A DNA stretch of 29,236 bases from Chloroflexota bacterium (GCA_013154135.1 JAADDB010000086.1:1-29236), one strand, 5' to 3'. Numbered from the stretch's first letter, positions 1-7,417 are shown. Numbers and translations are program-made. Notes: generated from the sequence alone by a model not told the origin.

Positions 1-168
1 CATGGTTGTACCTCATTTGAGCGATCCTGGTAAAGGATGTTGGATATCAGGTGGATGGGCTGGCGTCCCTTGGCGGCAGACGGGCCCGCCCTCTTATCTG
101 TCACGATGTACCTGTACGGGCCAAGTTCTTCTGCGCGAGATGGCCGGCCTCACACCTGACACCCGACC

Positions 169-198
169 ATTATACACTACGGAGGAAATTCGGACGAA
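169..198 (-). promoter_or_regulatory. Possible promoter reading out of the left edge
   Basis: On the minus strand a perfect TATAAT (169-174) is preceded, after an 18-nt spacer, by TTCGTC (193-198), a poor -35 match. It would drive a leftward gene whose coding sequence lies outside the window. Bases 1-168 hold no convincing ORF and could be its leader. The -10 box is good and the -35 box weak, so this is tentative. Confidence 0.35.
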
Positions 199-224
199 GA
201 TGGGTTGGCGGACGGGGTTATGGA

Positions 225-660
225 GTAACGAGTAACGATTGACGATTAAGGCGGGCGCACGCCCATGCGCCCTGACCGTTCGTGTACGGCGATATGTGGT
301 CATGCCCCACCGCTCGGAGCTGAACCCCCGGGCTAAATGGGGAGAAGCCCCCTGCGGGGGCTCATAGGGCCCTCACTCCACCCCTTGTGGGTTGGTGGGG
401 AGAGGTGATAGGCGCCTGGCCCCTCCTCTCTCCCAATGCTAGGAGAGAGGAGGGGAACGAGGGTGTTGTGTTGGATACGGGCGGAAGTGCATGACCGGCC
501 GAGAATCGCCCCACACGGCCGTATGACGTCCTCCCGCCCCCTTAATCGTTAATCGTCAATCGTTACTCTTTACGCCCCAGAACCTCACCCATCCCGGCCG
601 ACTTCGCCCTTCAGCCAACCCCCTTAATCGTTACTCATTAATCGTCAATCGTTACTCCCC
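225..660. repeat. Composite intergenic repeat, copy A
   Basis: No gene is visible in 1-666. This copy starts with an ACGATTA-type heptamer array (225-249). It continues with a module containing GGGCGCACGCCCATGCGCCC (about 252-272), CGGCGATATGTGGTCATG (288-305), CTGAACCCCCGGGCTA (321-336), a hairpin AGCCCCCTGCGGGGGCT (about 347-363), a purine/pyrimidine hairpin, and ATGACCGGCCGAGAATCGCC (491-510). It ends with two heptamer arrays in the opposite orientation (541-572 and 624-658) around a CCCATCCCGGCCGACTTCG spacer. The same modules in the same order recur at 16653-16934. The outer arrays form an imperfect terminal inverted repeat. No ORF of its own is seen, so it resembles a non-autonomous element. 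Confidence 0.75.
420..455. repeat. Perfect 14-bp inverted repeat inside copy A
   Basis: CCCCTCCTCTCTCC (420-433) and GGAGAGAGGAGGGG (442-455) are exact reverse complements around an 8-nt loop. There is no T-tract on either side, so a dispersed palindromic repeat is more likely than an intrinsic terminator. It lies in a segment of about 150 bp (338-489) that is absent from copy B. Confidence 0.7.
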
Positions 661-666
661 CCCTCC

Positions 667-1890
667 TCACGTCCGGTATTCCGCGTTGATGCGCACGTAC
701 TCGTAGCCCAAGTCACACGTCCACATCTCTGCTTCGCCCGGGCCCAGGCCCAAATCGATGAGCACGTCGATCTCCGGCTGGGCGAAAATGTGGGCCGCTT
801 CTGATTCCTCGTAGTCCGTGGGAACCCCACCCTGAACGACCTGCAACGCGGGCCCTCGTTTTCCATCCGTTCCCCCCGCGAACCAAAGGGACGTCCGGTT
901 GGGGTCCACGCGGGCACCGGAATATCCCACCGCGGCCAACACCCGGCCCCAGTTGGGATCCCCGCCGAAGAACGCGGTCTTGCACAGGGGGGAGTTGGCT
1001 ACAGCACGCGCGGCGCGAAGGGCATCCGCGTCATCCACCGCGCCCCGCACCCGAATGGTCACGAACTTCGTGGCGCCCTCCCCATCCCGCACAATCATGT
1101 GCGCCAGGGAGCGCGCAACTCGCGTGACCGCTTCCTGGAACTGGGGCAATCGGGGATCGTCCAGGCGTTCCAGGGGAGGGACGGATGCCCGGCCGTTGGC
1201 CAACAGGAGCACAGTGTCATTGGTGCTGGTGTCCCCGTCCACGCTGATGCGGTTGAAGGACGCGTCCACAGCCCGCTTCAACACCGTGTGCAGCACCTCC
1301 GCGCTTACCGGCAAATCCGTGGCCAGAACGGCCAACATCGTGGCCATGTTGGGGTGAATCATACCCGCGCCCTTGGCCATGCCCCCCACCACCGCGGGGG
1401 CCAAGTCTCCGCTCAGGGCCACATGGGCCAGTTTGGGGAAAGTATCCGTAGTCATGATCGCCCGCGCGGCCTCCAACCACCCGTCCTCTCGCAGGCGAGC
1501 CGCCACTTGGGGCAACCCCTGCTCGATCCGTTCCACCGGCAGGGGCACGCCAATGACACCGGTGGACATGACAAACGCGTGGTCAGGGGGGAGGCCGAGG
1601 GTTTGTTCTGTGAGACGGGCCATTGCCTCCGCGCGGCGGAGTCCGGGCGTACCCGTACACGCGTTCGCGTTGCCCGCGTTGATGATGACGGCCTGGATGT
1701 GCGTCGCGGCCCGGTCCATCAACGCGCGGTCGTACAGGACCGGCGCGGCGGCGAACGCGTTTTGAGTGAACACCGCCGCGGCCGTACACCGGGTCTCACT
1801 CACCACCAAAGCCAGATCATCCTTGCCATCCTTTTTGATGCCGACGGCTCCCCCGGCCGCCTTGAATCCGGGTATCCGAAACTCTTCCAT
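667..1890 (-). CDS. argJ: Bifunctional glutamate N-acetyltransferase / amino-acid N-acetyltransferase ArgJ
   Basis: 407 aa, the usual ArgJ length. The enzyme moves the acetyl group from N-acetylornithine to glutamate and, in bifunctional forms, also acetylates glutamate from acetyl-CoA, giving a cyclic ornithine/arginine pathway in the cytosol. Visible signatures are NAGNANACTG (about residues 71-80), an STGVIGV segment near 109 and the self-cleavage motif KGAGMIHPNMATML (173-186), in which Thr184 would be the nucleophile and new N-terminus of the beta chain. The start at 1890 (MEEFRIPGFKAAGG) follows a GGGAGGGG ribosome site. The 27 codons open upstream come from a palindromic repeat and are not family-like. 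It lies 168 nt downstream of argG on the same strand, so co-transcription is likely. Whether it is mono- or bifunctional cannot be settled by reading. Confidence 0.95.
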   Translation of the reverse strand: MEEFRIPGFKAAGGAVGIKKDGKDDLALVVSETRCTAAAVFTQNAFAAAPVLYDRALMDRAATHIQAVIINAGNANACTGTPGLRRAEAMARLTEQTLGLPPDHAFVMSTGVIGVPLPVERIEQGLPQVAARLREDGWLEAARAIMTTDTFPKLAHVALSGDLAPAVVGGMAKGAGMIHPNMATMLAVLATDLPVSAEVLHTVLKRAVDASFNRISVDGDTSTNDTVLLLANGRASVPPLERLDDPRLPQFQEAVTRVARSLAHMIVRDGEGATKFVTIRVRGAVDDADALRAARAVANSPLCKTAFFGGDPNWGRVLAAVGYSGARVDPNRTSLWFAGGTDGKRGPALQVVQGGVPTDYEESEAAHIFAQPEIDVLIDLGLGPGEAEMWTCDLGYEYVRINAEYRT

Positions 1891-1921
1891 TTTCCCCTCC
1901 CTCAGGATGGTGTTGGCAAGA

Positions 1922-1964
1922 GCTCCGTGTGGGACGGACGAGCTCCGTCCGCCCCACACGGAGC
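1922..1964. repeat. Nested palindrome between argG and argJ
   Basis: The outer arms GCTCCGTGTGG (1922-1932) and CCACACGGAGC (1954-1964) are exact complements. Inner arms GGACGGA (1932-1938) and TCCGTCC (1944-1950) pair around a short loop. No U-tract follows on the minus strand. It may be a dispersed palindrome or an mRNA stabiliser or partial terminator between argG and argJ. Confidence 0.65.
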
Positions 1965-2058
1965 AGTTCACTTTGGGGGAATATCCACAAAACTACATCC
2001 CAGACGAGCGCTCTCCCCTCGAACCTGTCCTGAGACAAGTTTCTTGGCGATGCCTGTC

Positions 2059-3321
2059 CTAATCCCGCTTGAACTTCGTGTAATCCGGCGCCGCGTAAGG
2101 GCTGACGCCACCCCCTTCCAGGTGGATCAACGCCCGGACTTTGAGGGGAAGGCCGAAGAGTTTGATGAATCCCTCCGCGTCCTTCTGGTTATACACGTCA
2201 TCCTCGCCAAAAGTCGCGTAGTCTTCCCGGTAGAGGGAGTACGGGGACTTGCGCCCGACAACCCACACGTTCCCCTTGTACAGTTTGAGGCGAACCGTGC
2301 CCGTGACCGTCTTTTGCGTCTCGCGCACGAACGCGTCCAGGGCTTCGCGCAGGGGCGTGAACCACTTGCCGTCGTACACCAGATCCGCGTAGCGCAGCGC
2401 AATCTGTTGCTTGTAGTGAAGCGTATCCCGGTCCAGGGTCAGCTCCTCCAGCCCCTGATGTGCGGTGTAGAGAATAGTGCCCCCGGGTGTCTCGTACACC
2501 CCGTGGGACTTAATCCCCACCAAGCGATTTTCCACCAAATCGACCCGGCCGATGCCGTGTTTCGCTCCCAGCGTGTTCAACCGCTCCACCAGCTCTACCA
2601 AACCCATGGCCACACCGTTGACCCGCACAGGGACGCCCGCCTCGAAATCGATGGTCACATATTCGGGCTCATCCGGGGCCTCCAGGGGATTGACCGTGCG
2701 CTGGTACATGCTCTCCTCCGGTTCCAGCCAGGGGTCCTCCAGCGGCCCGCCCTCATGGCTCAAGTGCCAGAGGTTGGCGTCGCGGCTGTAAATGGATTTC
2801 CGGGTGTGGGTGACGGGGATGTTGTGTTGGGCCGCGTATTCCAGGGCATCCTCCCGACTGCGGATGTGCCATTCCCGCCAGGGGGCGATGATCTTGAGTT
2901 TGGGGTTGAGGGCCATGTACGTCAGCTCAAAACGCACTTGGTCGTTCCCCTTGCCTGTGGCGCCGTGGGCCACCGCGTCCGCGCCCTCCAGCGCCGCGAT
3001 CTCCACCTGACGTTTGGCGATCAGGGGACGGGCCATGGACGTCCCGAGGAGGTATTTGCGCTCGTAGATGGCGCCTGCCTGCATAGTGGGAATCACGTAA
3101 TCCCGCAGGAATTCCAGGCGCAAGTCCTCGATGTAGATCTTGCTGGCGCCGGAGGCCAGGGCCTTCTCCTCCAGCCCATCCAGCTCCTCCTCTTGTCCCA
3201 GGTTCGCGGTGAAGCAAATGACTTCGCAGCCGTAGTTCTCCTTCAGCCAGGGGACGATGACCGACGTATCCAGTCCCCCTGAATACGCGAGGACGACCTT
3301 TTTGACCTTCTGTTCTGCCAT
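2059..3321 (-). CDS. argG: Argininosuccinate synthase
   Basis: 420 aa, close to the roughly 400-aa bacterial family. It condenses citrulline and aspartate with ATP to argininosuccinate, the penultimate step of arginine synthesis, in the cytosol. The N-terminal ATP-pyrophosphatase loop YSGGLDTS (residues 13-20) is intact. FTANLGQEEELDGLEEKA, GATGKGNDQVRFE and TPGGTILYTAH are typical family segments. The start MAEQKVKKVVLAYSGG at 3321 has AAGGAG about 8 nt upstream. The 61 in-frame codons further upstream run through leader hairpins and a repeat, so they are rejected as coding. It heads an argG-argJ unit and is divergent from the helicase gene. The leader of about 325 nt contains a terminator-like hairpin, which suggests control by attenuation. 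Confidence 0.96.
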   Translation of the reverse strand: MAEQKVKKVVLAYSGGLDTSVIVPWLKENYGCEVICFTANLGQEEELDGLEEKALASGASKIYIEDLRLEFLRDYVIPTMQAGAIYERKYLLGTSMARPLIAKRQVEIAALEGADAVAHGATGKGNDQVRFELTYMALNPKLKIIAPWREWHIRSREDALEYAAQHNIPVTHTRKSIYSRDANLWHLSHEGGPLEDPWLEPEESMYQRTVNPLEAPDEPEYVTIDFEAGVPVRVNGVAMGLVELVERLNTLGAKHGIGRVDLVENRLVGIKSHGVYETPGGTILYTAHQGLEELTLDRDTLHYKQQIALRYADLVYDGKWFTPLREALDAFVRETQKTVTGTVRLKLYKGNVWVVGRKSPYSLYREDYATFGEDDVYNQKDAEGFIKLFGLPLKVRALIHLEGGGVSPYAAPDYTKFKRD

Positions 3322-3367
3322 GATATCACTCCTTTTGTTAAGATGACTGGACTTCATTGAGTGACGA

Positions 3368-3446
3368 AACTCGGTAGCACCTCGGCGGCGGACGGGTCCG
3401 CACCTGGGCGGGATGCCCGCGTCCTCGCCCCGTGCCAGAAAGTATG
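3368..3446 (+). repeat. Dispersed GC-rich repeat in the argG leader
   Basis: Contains CTCGGTAGCACCTCGGCGGC, also seen with two changes at 16621-16640, followed by GGCGGGATGCCCGCGTCCTC and CCCCGTGCC(A)GAAAG. The second half recurs at 18532-18556 and 7418-7440 and, inverted, at 6735-6785. In this location it forms part of the transcribed leader of argG between the hairpin region and the start codon. Confidence 0.65.
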
Positions 3447-3477
3447 AGGGAACGACTACGCTCTTACTCCTTCTAAC

Positions 3478-3510
3478 AAAAAAGCCACGTGGCCGTGTAC
3501 CCACGTGGCT
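3478..3510 (-). terminator. Intrinsic terminator-like hairpin inside the argG leader
   Basis: Read on the minus strand, AGCCACGTGG (3510-3501), an 8-nt loop and CCACGTGGCT (3492-3483) form a perfect 10-bp stem followed directly by six T residues (3483-3478). On the plus strand there is no T-tract. It lies about 157 nt upstream of the argG start and downstream of the proposed argG promoter, so it would stop argG transcripts before the gene unless overridden. That is the layout of a transcription attenuator. The antiterminator partner was not identified. Confidence 0.7.
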
Positions 3511-3517
3511 CTTAGGA

Positions 3518-3562
3518 CGAGAGATAGAACGCGCGCGACGAACAGGGCTATCTCTCGCCCTG
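3518..3562 (-). promoter_or_regulatory. Mutually exclusive hairpins upstream of the argG attenuator
   Basis: On the minus strand CAGGGC (3562-3557) can pair with GCCCTG (3548-3543), leaving GAGAGATA in the loop. Alternatively CGAGAGATAG (3557-3548) pairs over 10 bp with CTATCTCTCG (3527-3518). Both cannot form at once as ordinary hairpins, although a loop-helix or pseudoknot is conceivable. They sit only 8 nt before the terminator stem. Overlapping alternative stems before a terminator are characteristic of regulatory leaders. No known riboswitch or T-box core was recognised. Confidence 0.5.
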
Positions 3563-3603
3563 CCTGAACCTCACGCGCAGAATGGAATAGGTAACAATAC
3601 CGG

Positions 3604-3632
3604 TTGACATTTGGGCCATCCGAAGGAATAAT
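3604..3632 (+). promoter_or_regulatory. Sigma-70-type promoter of the helicase gene
   Basis: TTGACA (3604-3609), a 17-nt spacer and AATAAT (3627-3632). Transcription would begin near 3639, giving a leader of about 50 nt before the helicase ATG at 3693. This is the closest match to the housekeeping consensus seen in the window. Confidence 0.7.
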
Positions 3633-3638
3633 TCTTCC
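3625..3638. promoter_or_regulatory. ARG-box-like palindrome
   Basis: GGAATAATTCTTCC matches 11 of 14 positions of the ArgR operator half-region TGAATWWWWATTCA. It overlaps the -10 box of the helicase promoter and lies just downstream of the proposed argG start point (about +8 to +21). ArgR is established as a repressor of arginine genes in many bacteria. Only one box is seen, whereas natural operators often have two, so this remains a candidate. Confidence 0.35.
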
Positions 3639-3652
3639 GTACCTTTGGGCGG

Positions 3653-3681
3653 ATTCTAGCATACGGGCAGGGAAAGGGCAA
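3653..3681 (-). promoter_or_regulatory. Promoter of argG with extended -10
   Basis: On the minus strand TTGCCC (3681-3676), a 17-nt spacer and TAGAAT (3658-3653), preceded by TGC to give an extended -10 element. Transcription would start near 3646, leaving an argG leader of about 325 nt that contains the alternative hairpins and the terminator-like stem. Confidence 0.6.
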
Positions 3682-3692
3682 ATCCCACATCT

Positions 3693-6600
3693 ATGGACAT
3701 TTTGAGCGATCTCAACCCCCAACAGAAAAAAGCGGTCACCTACACGGGAGGCCCTCTTCTGGTCATTGCCGGGCCCGGCAGCGGGAAGACCCGCATCATC
3801 GTTCGGCGGGCAGCCCACTTCGTCCTGGAACACCAGGTAGCCCCCGAACACATCCTGGCCATCACCTTCACCAATCGGGCTGCCGAGGAAATGCGAGGGC
3901 GACTCCAGCGGCTCCTGGGGGAGCGGGCCGACGCGATGTGGATTTACACCTTCCACGCCGCGGCCTTGCGGCTCCTCCGGCGCTTTGGCACGACCATCGG
4001 TCTCCCAGGGGACTTCGCGGTCGCGGACGAGGAAAAACAACGGCATCTCCTCCTGGACGCGCTCCGCGCGCTGGACCTCAGTCCGGAAATGCACCCGCCC
4101 CACGACGTCGCGGACTTCATCAGCCGGCGCAAGGCCCGCCTGCTCGACCCCACTCAGCCCCTCGAAGGGGAGCCCATCCCCCCGATCTGGCTTGACGTGG
4201 CCCGGCGTTATCAAGAACTCCTCAGCGCCCACCACCTGCTGGACTTCGACGACCTCATCGAGCGGGTTGTCCACCTCCTGCGGGCCCGTGCGGACGTGCG
4301 TGAACACGTGCAAAGCGCGCTCACCCACGTCCTGGTGGACGAGTACCAGGACATCAACCCGGCCCAGTTCACCTTCCTCACCCTCCTCGCGCCTCCCGGC
4401 TCCGAAGTCACGGCCGTGGCCGACGAGGACCAATCCATCTACGGCTGGCGCGGCGCGGACCCCCGTTTGGTGGACCGGTTTCGGCGCCACTATCAACCCC
4501 ACATCGTCCAGCTGAACATGTCCTACCGGAGCACCGCCCACATCCTCTACACCGCCCAGAAATTCGTCGCGCGGCGGCGCTTGCGGGAGGAGCAGACGTT
4601 CCTGCGCACAGTGCGCGGGGAAGGGGATCCCATCCTCCACCTCATCTTCCAAACCCTGGAACAGGAACAGGCTTGGTTGACCCGCCTGGTGGAAAAGGCC
4701 ACGCAGGAGTGGGGATACACCTACCGGGATATCGCCGTCCTCTACCGGGTTCACACCCTGGCCGACGGGGTGGAACAAGCCCTCCTCCGCAAGGGCATCC
4801 CGGTCCAGCGGGTCCAACCCAGAGATCCCCTCCAGCACGATGTGTTCACGGACATCGTCCGCTACCTCGCGCTCCTCCACGCCCTGGACGAGTATGACTA
4901 CATCCAGGCCCTCAACTTCCCCACCGCGCTGGTGGACGAACCCACCCAGGCATTGGCCCAACGCCTGGCCCGGGAGCGGGACGTCACGTTGGGCTACATC
5001 TTCCTGCACCCGGAAGAATTCCCCGAGCTGGGACCTCTGACCCGGTGGCAATTGCAGCGTTTTCGGGAGGACGTGGAAACCCTGCGCGAACGGGCCCGCA
5101 CCGCGCCCCTCGAGGACACAGTGAGGGAACTCTTCGACCTCCTGGCGCGGCGCACGTCCCCCTTTACCCGGGAGGAAGAGGAGCATATCCGGGCCTTGCA
5201 AGGGGAACAGGGCACGCCTTCCTTCCTGCCCGAACTGCTGGAGCCGGTGAAACAACGCCTGCCCCTGACACTGGAAGTAGCCCCCGATTTGGCGGAGGAT
5301 GTGGACGCGTGGGCCGCGTACCACATCCTACATCACGTGTTCACCCACATACTCGGCCTGGAAGTGACGTCCGAGGCCCCGTGGGGCTTGGAAATCCGGC
5401 GGGATGGCCTGGTAGTGCACACGCGGACGGGGGAAGAACGGGTGTGGCCCTGGCAGGACAGTCGGGCCCTCAGCGCGTGGCTCTTCCTCGGACCCCTCCT
5501 CGCGGCCCTGGAGGCGAAGGAGGAGCTGCCGTATGTGGTGTACGACCTGGAGACCACCGGCACCCATCCCCGGCGGGATGAGATCGTGGAGATCGCGGCC
5601 CAGAGATATCGCCGCGGCGACCCCATCCCCCCGCCCTTTTACACCCTCGTCCGGCCCACCCGGCGTCAGTTCATCCCCCAAGCCGCGACGCGCGTCCACG
5701 GCATCACCTGGGAACACGTGCGGGACGCGCCGACATTGGAGGAAGTCCTTCCCCGGGTGATGGACTATTTCGGGGAGGATGTGTTGGTGGGGCACAACAT
5801 CCGTGCCTTTGACAACCGCTTCCTGGACCGGGCCCTGGGCACGTACCAGGACAAAGCATTGACCAACCCCACAGTGGACACGCTGGAGATGGCCCGGCGA
5901 CTCTTGCCGGACCTGCGACGCCACACGTTAGAACACGTGCTCCACGCGTTGGGCCATGCGGAGGAGCAACAACACCGCGCACAGGATGATGTGACCCTGA
6001 CAGCCTGGCTCTACCACGCGCTGCTGGAGGAGAACGCGCGACAGCGCGGACGCCGGGGCCTGGCCCACCTCTTACCCCTCGTCGCGGTGGGACTCCTCAC
6101 GCGCGGATCACCGCGGACACGGGTCCATCAAGCCCTGATCCACGGCGCCCGCCGGATCTTACAGCGGTTCCCCCAACAGCCTTTGTTGGACGCGTTGGTC
6201 TCCTCCCTGGGAGAAGAGGGGCAATGGACCGCTCTGGAGGCCATCGCCTACCTGCGAGACCTGGAAGTGCCGCGCACCGCGGAGGATGAGCAGTGGTCCG
6301 AATGGCAGGCCCGCTTCCTGGAGCTGGTCCAGCGTTACCTGCAAGCAGGTGGGGAACCCACCCTGGCGGGGTTTTTGGACTATCAGGCGCTGCGCACCAC
6401 ACTGGACGTGTACGATCCCGAGGCGGACGCGGTCACTCTGATGACCTTGCACAACGCGAAGGGGACGGAATTCGCCATCGTGGTCATTGTGGGGCTTGAG
6501 GAGGGGCATTTGCCCCTCTGGACGACCCGGGATGACGAGGAGGCGCGGAACGAGGAGCGACGAGTCCTTTATGTGGGCATGACCCGCGCCCGGGACAAAC

Positions 6601-6728
6601 TCTACCTCACCACCGTCCTGGACCGTCATGATGGCGTGCGGCGTTCGCCCACGCCCTTTGTCTTCGAACTCGACCCCGCGCGGGTGAAGCGATATTATGT
6701 GGACCGTCGGGGCCGGGTGCGGGAGTGA
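3693..6728 (+). CDS. UvrD/PcrA-type superfamily 1 helicase with internal DEDDh exonuclease domain
   Basis: 1011 aa, much longer than UvrD (about 720). Helicase elements are the Q-motif LNPQQKKAV (7-15), Walker A GPGSGKTR (27-34), TFTNRAAEEM (58-67), Walker B VLVDEYQD (213-220), EDQSIYGWRGAD (245-256), YRS near 278, LMTLHNAKGTEF (from about 916) and VLYVGMTRARDKL (958-970). Between the motif-IV region and motif V lies a DnaQ-like 3'-5' exonuclease fold, about 612-780: YDLETTG with D618 and E620, HNIRAFD with D707, and HRAQDD with H761 and D766. All five DEDDh residues are present. The protein probably unwinds DNA 3'-5' and trims a 3' end in repair or replication; the exact pathway is inferred. 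The ATG is supported by family alignment and a promoter at 3604-3632, although the ribosome site is weak. Confidence 0.93.
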   Translation: MDILSDLNPQQKKAVTYTGGPLLVIAGPGSGKTRIIVRRAAHFVLEHQVAPEHILAITFTNRAAEEMRGRLQRLLGERADAMWIYTFHAAALRLLRRFGTTIGLPGDFAVADEEKQRHLLLDALRALDLSPEMHPPHDVADFISRRKARLLDPTQPLEGEPIPPIWLDVARRYQELLSAHHLLDFDDLIERVVHLLRARADVREHVQSALTHVLVDEYQDINPAQFTFLTLLAPPGSEVTAVADEDQSIYGWRGADPRLVDRFRRHYQPHIVQLNMSYRSTAHILYTAQKFVARRRLREEQTFLRTVRGEGDPILHLIFQTLEQEQAWLTRLVEKATQEWGYTYRDIAVLYRVHTLADGVEQALLRKGIPVQRVQPRDPLQHDVFTDIVRYLALLHALDEYDYIQALNFPTALVDEPTQALAQRLARERDVTLGYIFLHPEEFPELGPLTRWQLQRFREDVETLRERARTAPLEDTVRELFDLLARRTSPFTREEEEHIRALQGEQGTPSFLPELLEPVKQRLPLTLEVAPDLAEDVDAWAAYHILHHVFTHILGLEVTSEAPWGLEIRRDGLVVHTRTGEERVWPWQDSRALSAWLFLGPLLAALEAKEELPYVVYDLETTGTHPRRDEIVEIAAQRYRRGDPIPPPFYTLVRPTRRQFIPQAATRVHGITWEHVRDAPTLEEVLPRVMDYFGEDVLVGHNIRAFDNRFLDRALGTYQDKALTNPTVDTLEMARRLLPDLRRHTLEHVLHALGHAEEQQHRAQDDVTLTAWLYHALLEENARQRGRRGLAHLLPLVAVGLLTRGSPRTRVHQALIHGARRILQRFPQQPLLDALVSSLGEEGQWTALEAIAYLRDLEVPRTAEDEQWSEWQARFLELVQRYLQAGGEPTLAGFLDYQALRTTLDVYDPEADAVTLMTLHNAKGTEFAIVVIVGLEEGHLPLWTTRDDEEARNEERRVLYVGMTRARDKLYLTTVLDRHDGVRRSPTPFVFELDPARVKRYYVDRRGRVRE

Positions 6729-6734
6729 AAGCTG

Positions 6735-6785
6735 CCCGGCACGGGATGAGGACGTGAATATCCCGCCGGGGCGCGAGCCCATTCG
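6735..6785 (-). repeat. Inverted copy of the CCCCGTGCC dispersed repeat
   Basis: Read on the minus strand, this gap holds CGGCGGGATATTCACGTCCT followed by CATCCCGTGCCGGGCAGC. It aligns with the repeat at 3400-3443 (GGCGGGATGCCCGCGTCCTC, then GCCCCGTGCC) with few changes. It fills most of the gap between the helicase and the metallopeptidase genes. Confidence 0.55.
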
Positions 6786-6836
6786 CGGCCGGGATACTAT
6801 GCCAAGCTTGTTTTGTCCGTCGAACAGGGGGAATGG

Positions 6837-7211
6837 ATGCACCTGACAGAGGAAGAATTTGCCGCCCTGGTGGCCGAGGCGCTGGACTCCTTGCCCGAGG
6901 ACATCGCCCGGCATCTGGACAACGTGGACGTGGTCGTGCAATGGTGGCCTCGTGCGGACCAAATGGCCCGGGCCCATCTCCCTCCCGGACATCTCCTGTT
7001 GGGGTTGTACGAGGGCGTACCCCTCACCCGGCGAGGCCACGGATACGGTCTAGTGCCGCCGGACAAGATCACGTTGTTCCAGGGTCCCCTCGAACAAATC
7101 TCCCGCAGCCGGGAGGAACTGCGACGCCGCGTCCGACACACGTTGATCCACGAACTGGCCCATCACTTCGGCATCAGCGATGAACGCCTCCGCGAACTGG
7201 GGGTGTACTGA
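6837..7211 (+). CDS. Zincin-like metallopeptidase family protein (PF06262-type)
   Basis: 124 aa, normal for this small family. The N-terminus MHLTEEEFAALVAEALDSLP is the usual acidic helix. The C-terminus carries HELAHHFGISDERLRELG, a zincin signature HExxHxxGxxD in which the two His and the Asp would bind zinc and Glu would act as the base. A hydrophobic/strand segment (LLGLYEGVPLTRRG) precedes it, as is typical of the fold. No signal peptide is seen, so it is cytosolic. The natural substrate of these proteins is not established. The ATG at 6837 follows CAGGGGGAATGG, a good ribosome site; a TTG 24 nt upstream is less likely. It may be co-transcribed with the helicase 108 nt upstream, but no functional link is shown. 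Confidence 0.88.
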   Translation: MHLTEEEFAALVAEALDSLPEDIARHLDNVDVVVQWWPRADQMARAHLPPGHLLLGLYEGVPLTRRGHGYGLVPPDKITLFQGPLEQISRSREELRRRVRHTLIHELAHHFGISDERLRELGVY

Positions 7212-7255
7212 GGGGCCCTGACGGTCAAAACCCGGCATCAATCAGGCCCAACACT

Positions 7256-7306
7256 TTGTCCAATCCTCTACTTCCAGTATAATTCAGCGTAGAACAAGGA
7301 TTGGAC
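7256..7306 (+). promoter_or_regulatory. Promoter bracketed by an inverted repeat, upstream of the NTPase gene
   Basis: TTGTCC (7256-7261), a 16-nt spacer and a perfect TATAAT (7278-7283). GTCCAATCCT (7258-7267) and AGGATTGGAC (7297-7306) are exact reverse complements with the -10 box in the middle, and the second arm is followed by TTTGGACAA, which partly repeats the first. The arrangement suits an operator for a dimeric regulator or a 5' hairpin. The remaining leader (7307-7496) holds part of a dispersed repeat and no convincing gene. Confidence 0.55.
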
Positions 7307-7417
7307 TTTGGACAATCGGCCCTGGTTGGTGACCAGCTACCGAGCCTGTCCAGAACACCCTTGTCCTTTAACCGGTCCTCTCTTACTCGTTGCGCACCGT
7401 GGTGGGACCCAAGGCTC

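Noticed and set aside
2..303. Small ORFs at the left edge
   Set aside because: They are mostly repeat DNA or possible leader of a gene outside the window, and show no protein-like features.
1099..3282. 727-codon open frame on the plus strand across argJ and argG
   Set aside because: It is antisense to two certain genes; the translation shows no domain and is rich in residues expected from reading high-GC codons backwards.
3478..3646. T-box or other known riboswitch in the argG leader
   Set aside because: No T-box core (AGGGTGG...CCGCG) or known aptamer core could be recognised. Kept only as an undefined attenuator candidate.
3456..5324. 622-codon minus-strand frame opposite the helicase
   Set aside because: Antisense shadow of a certain gene with no family motif. 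Its last part merely crosses the argG leader.
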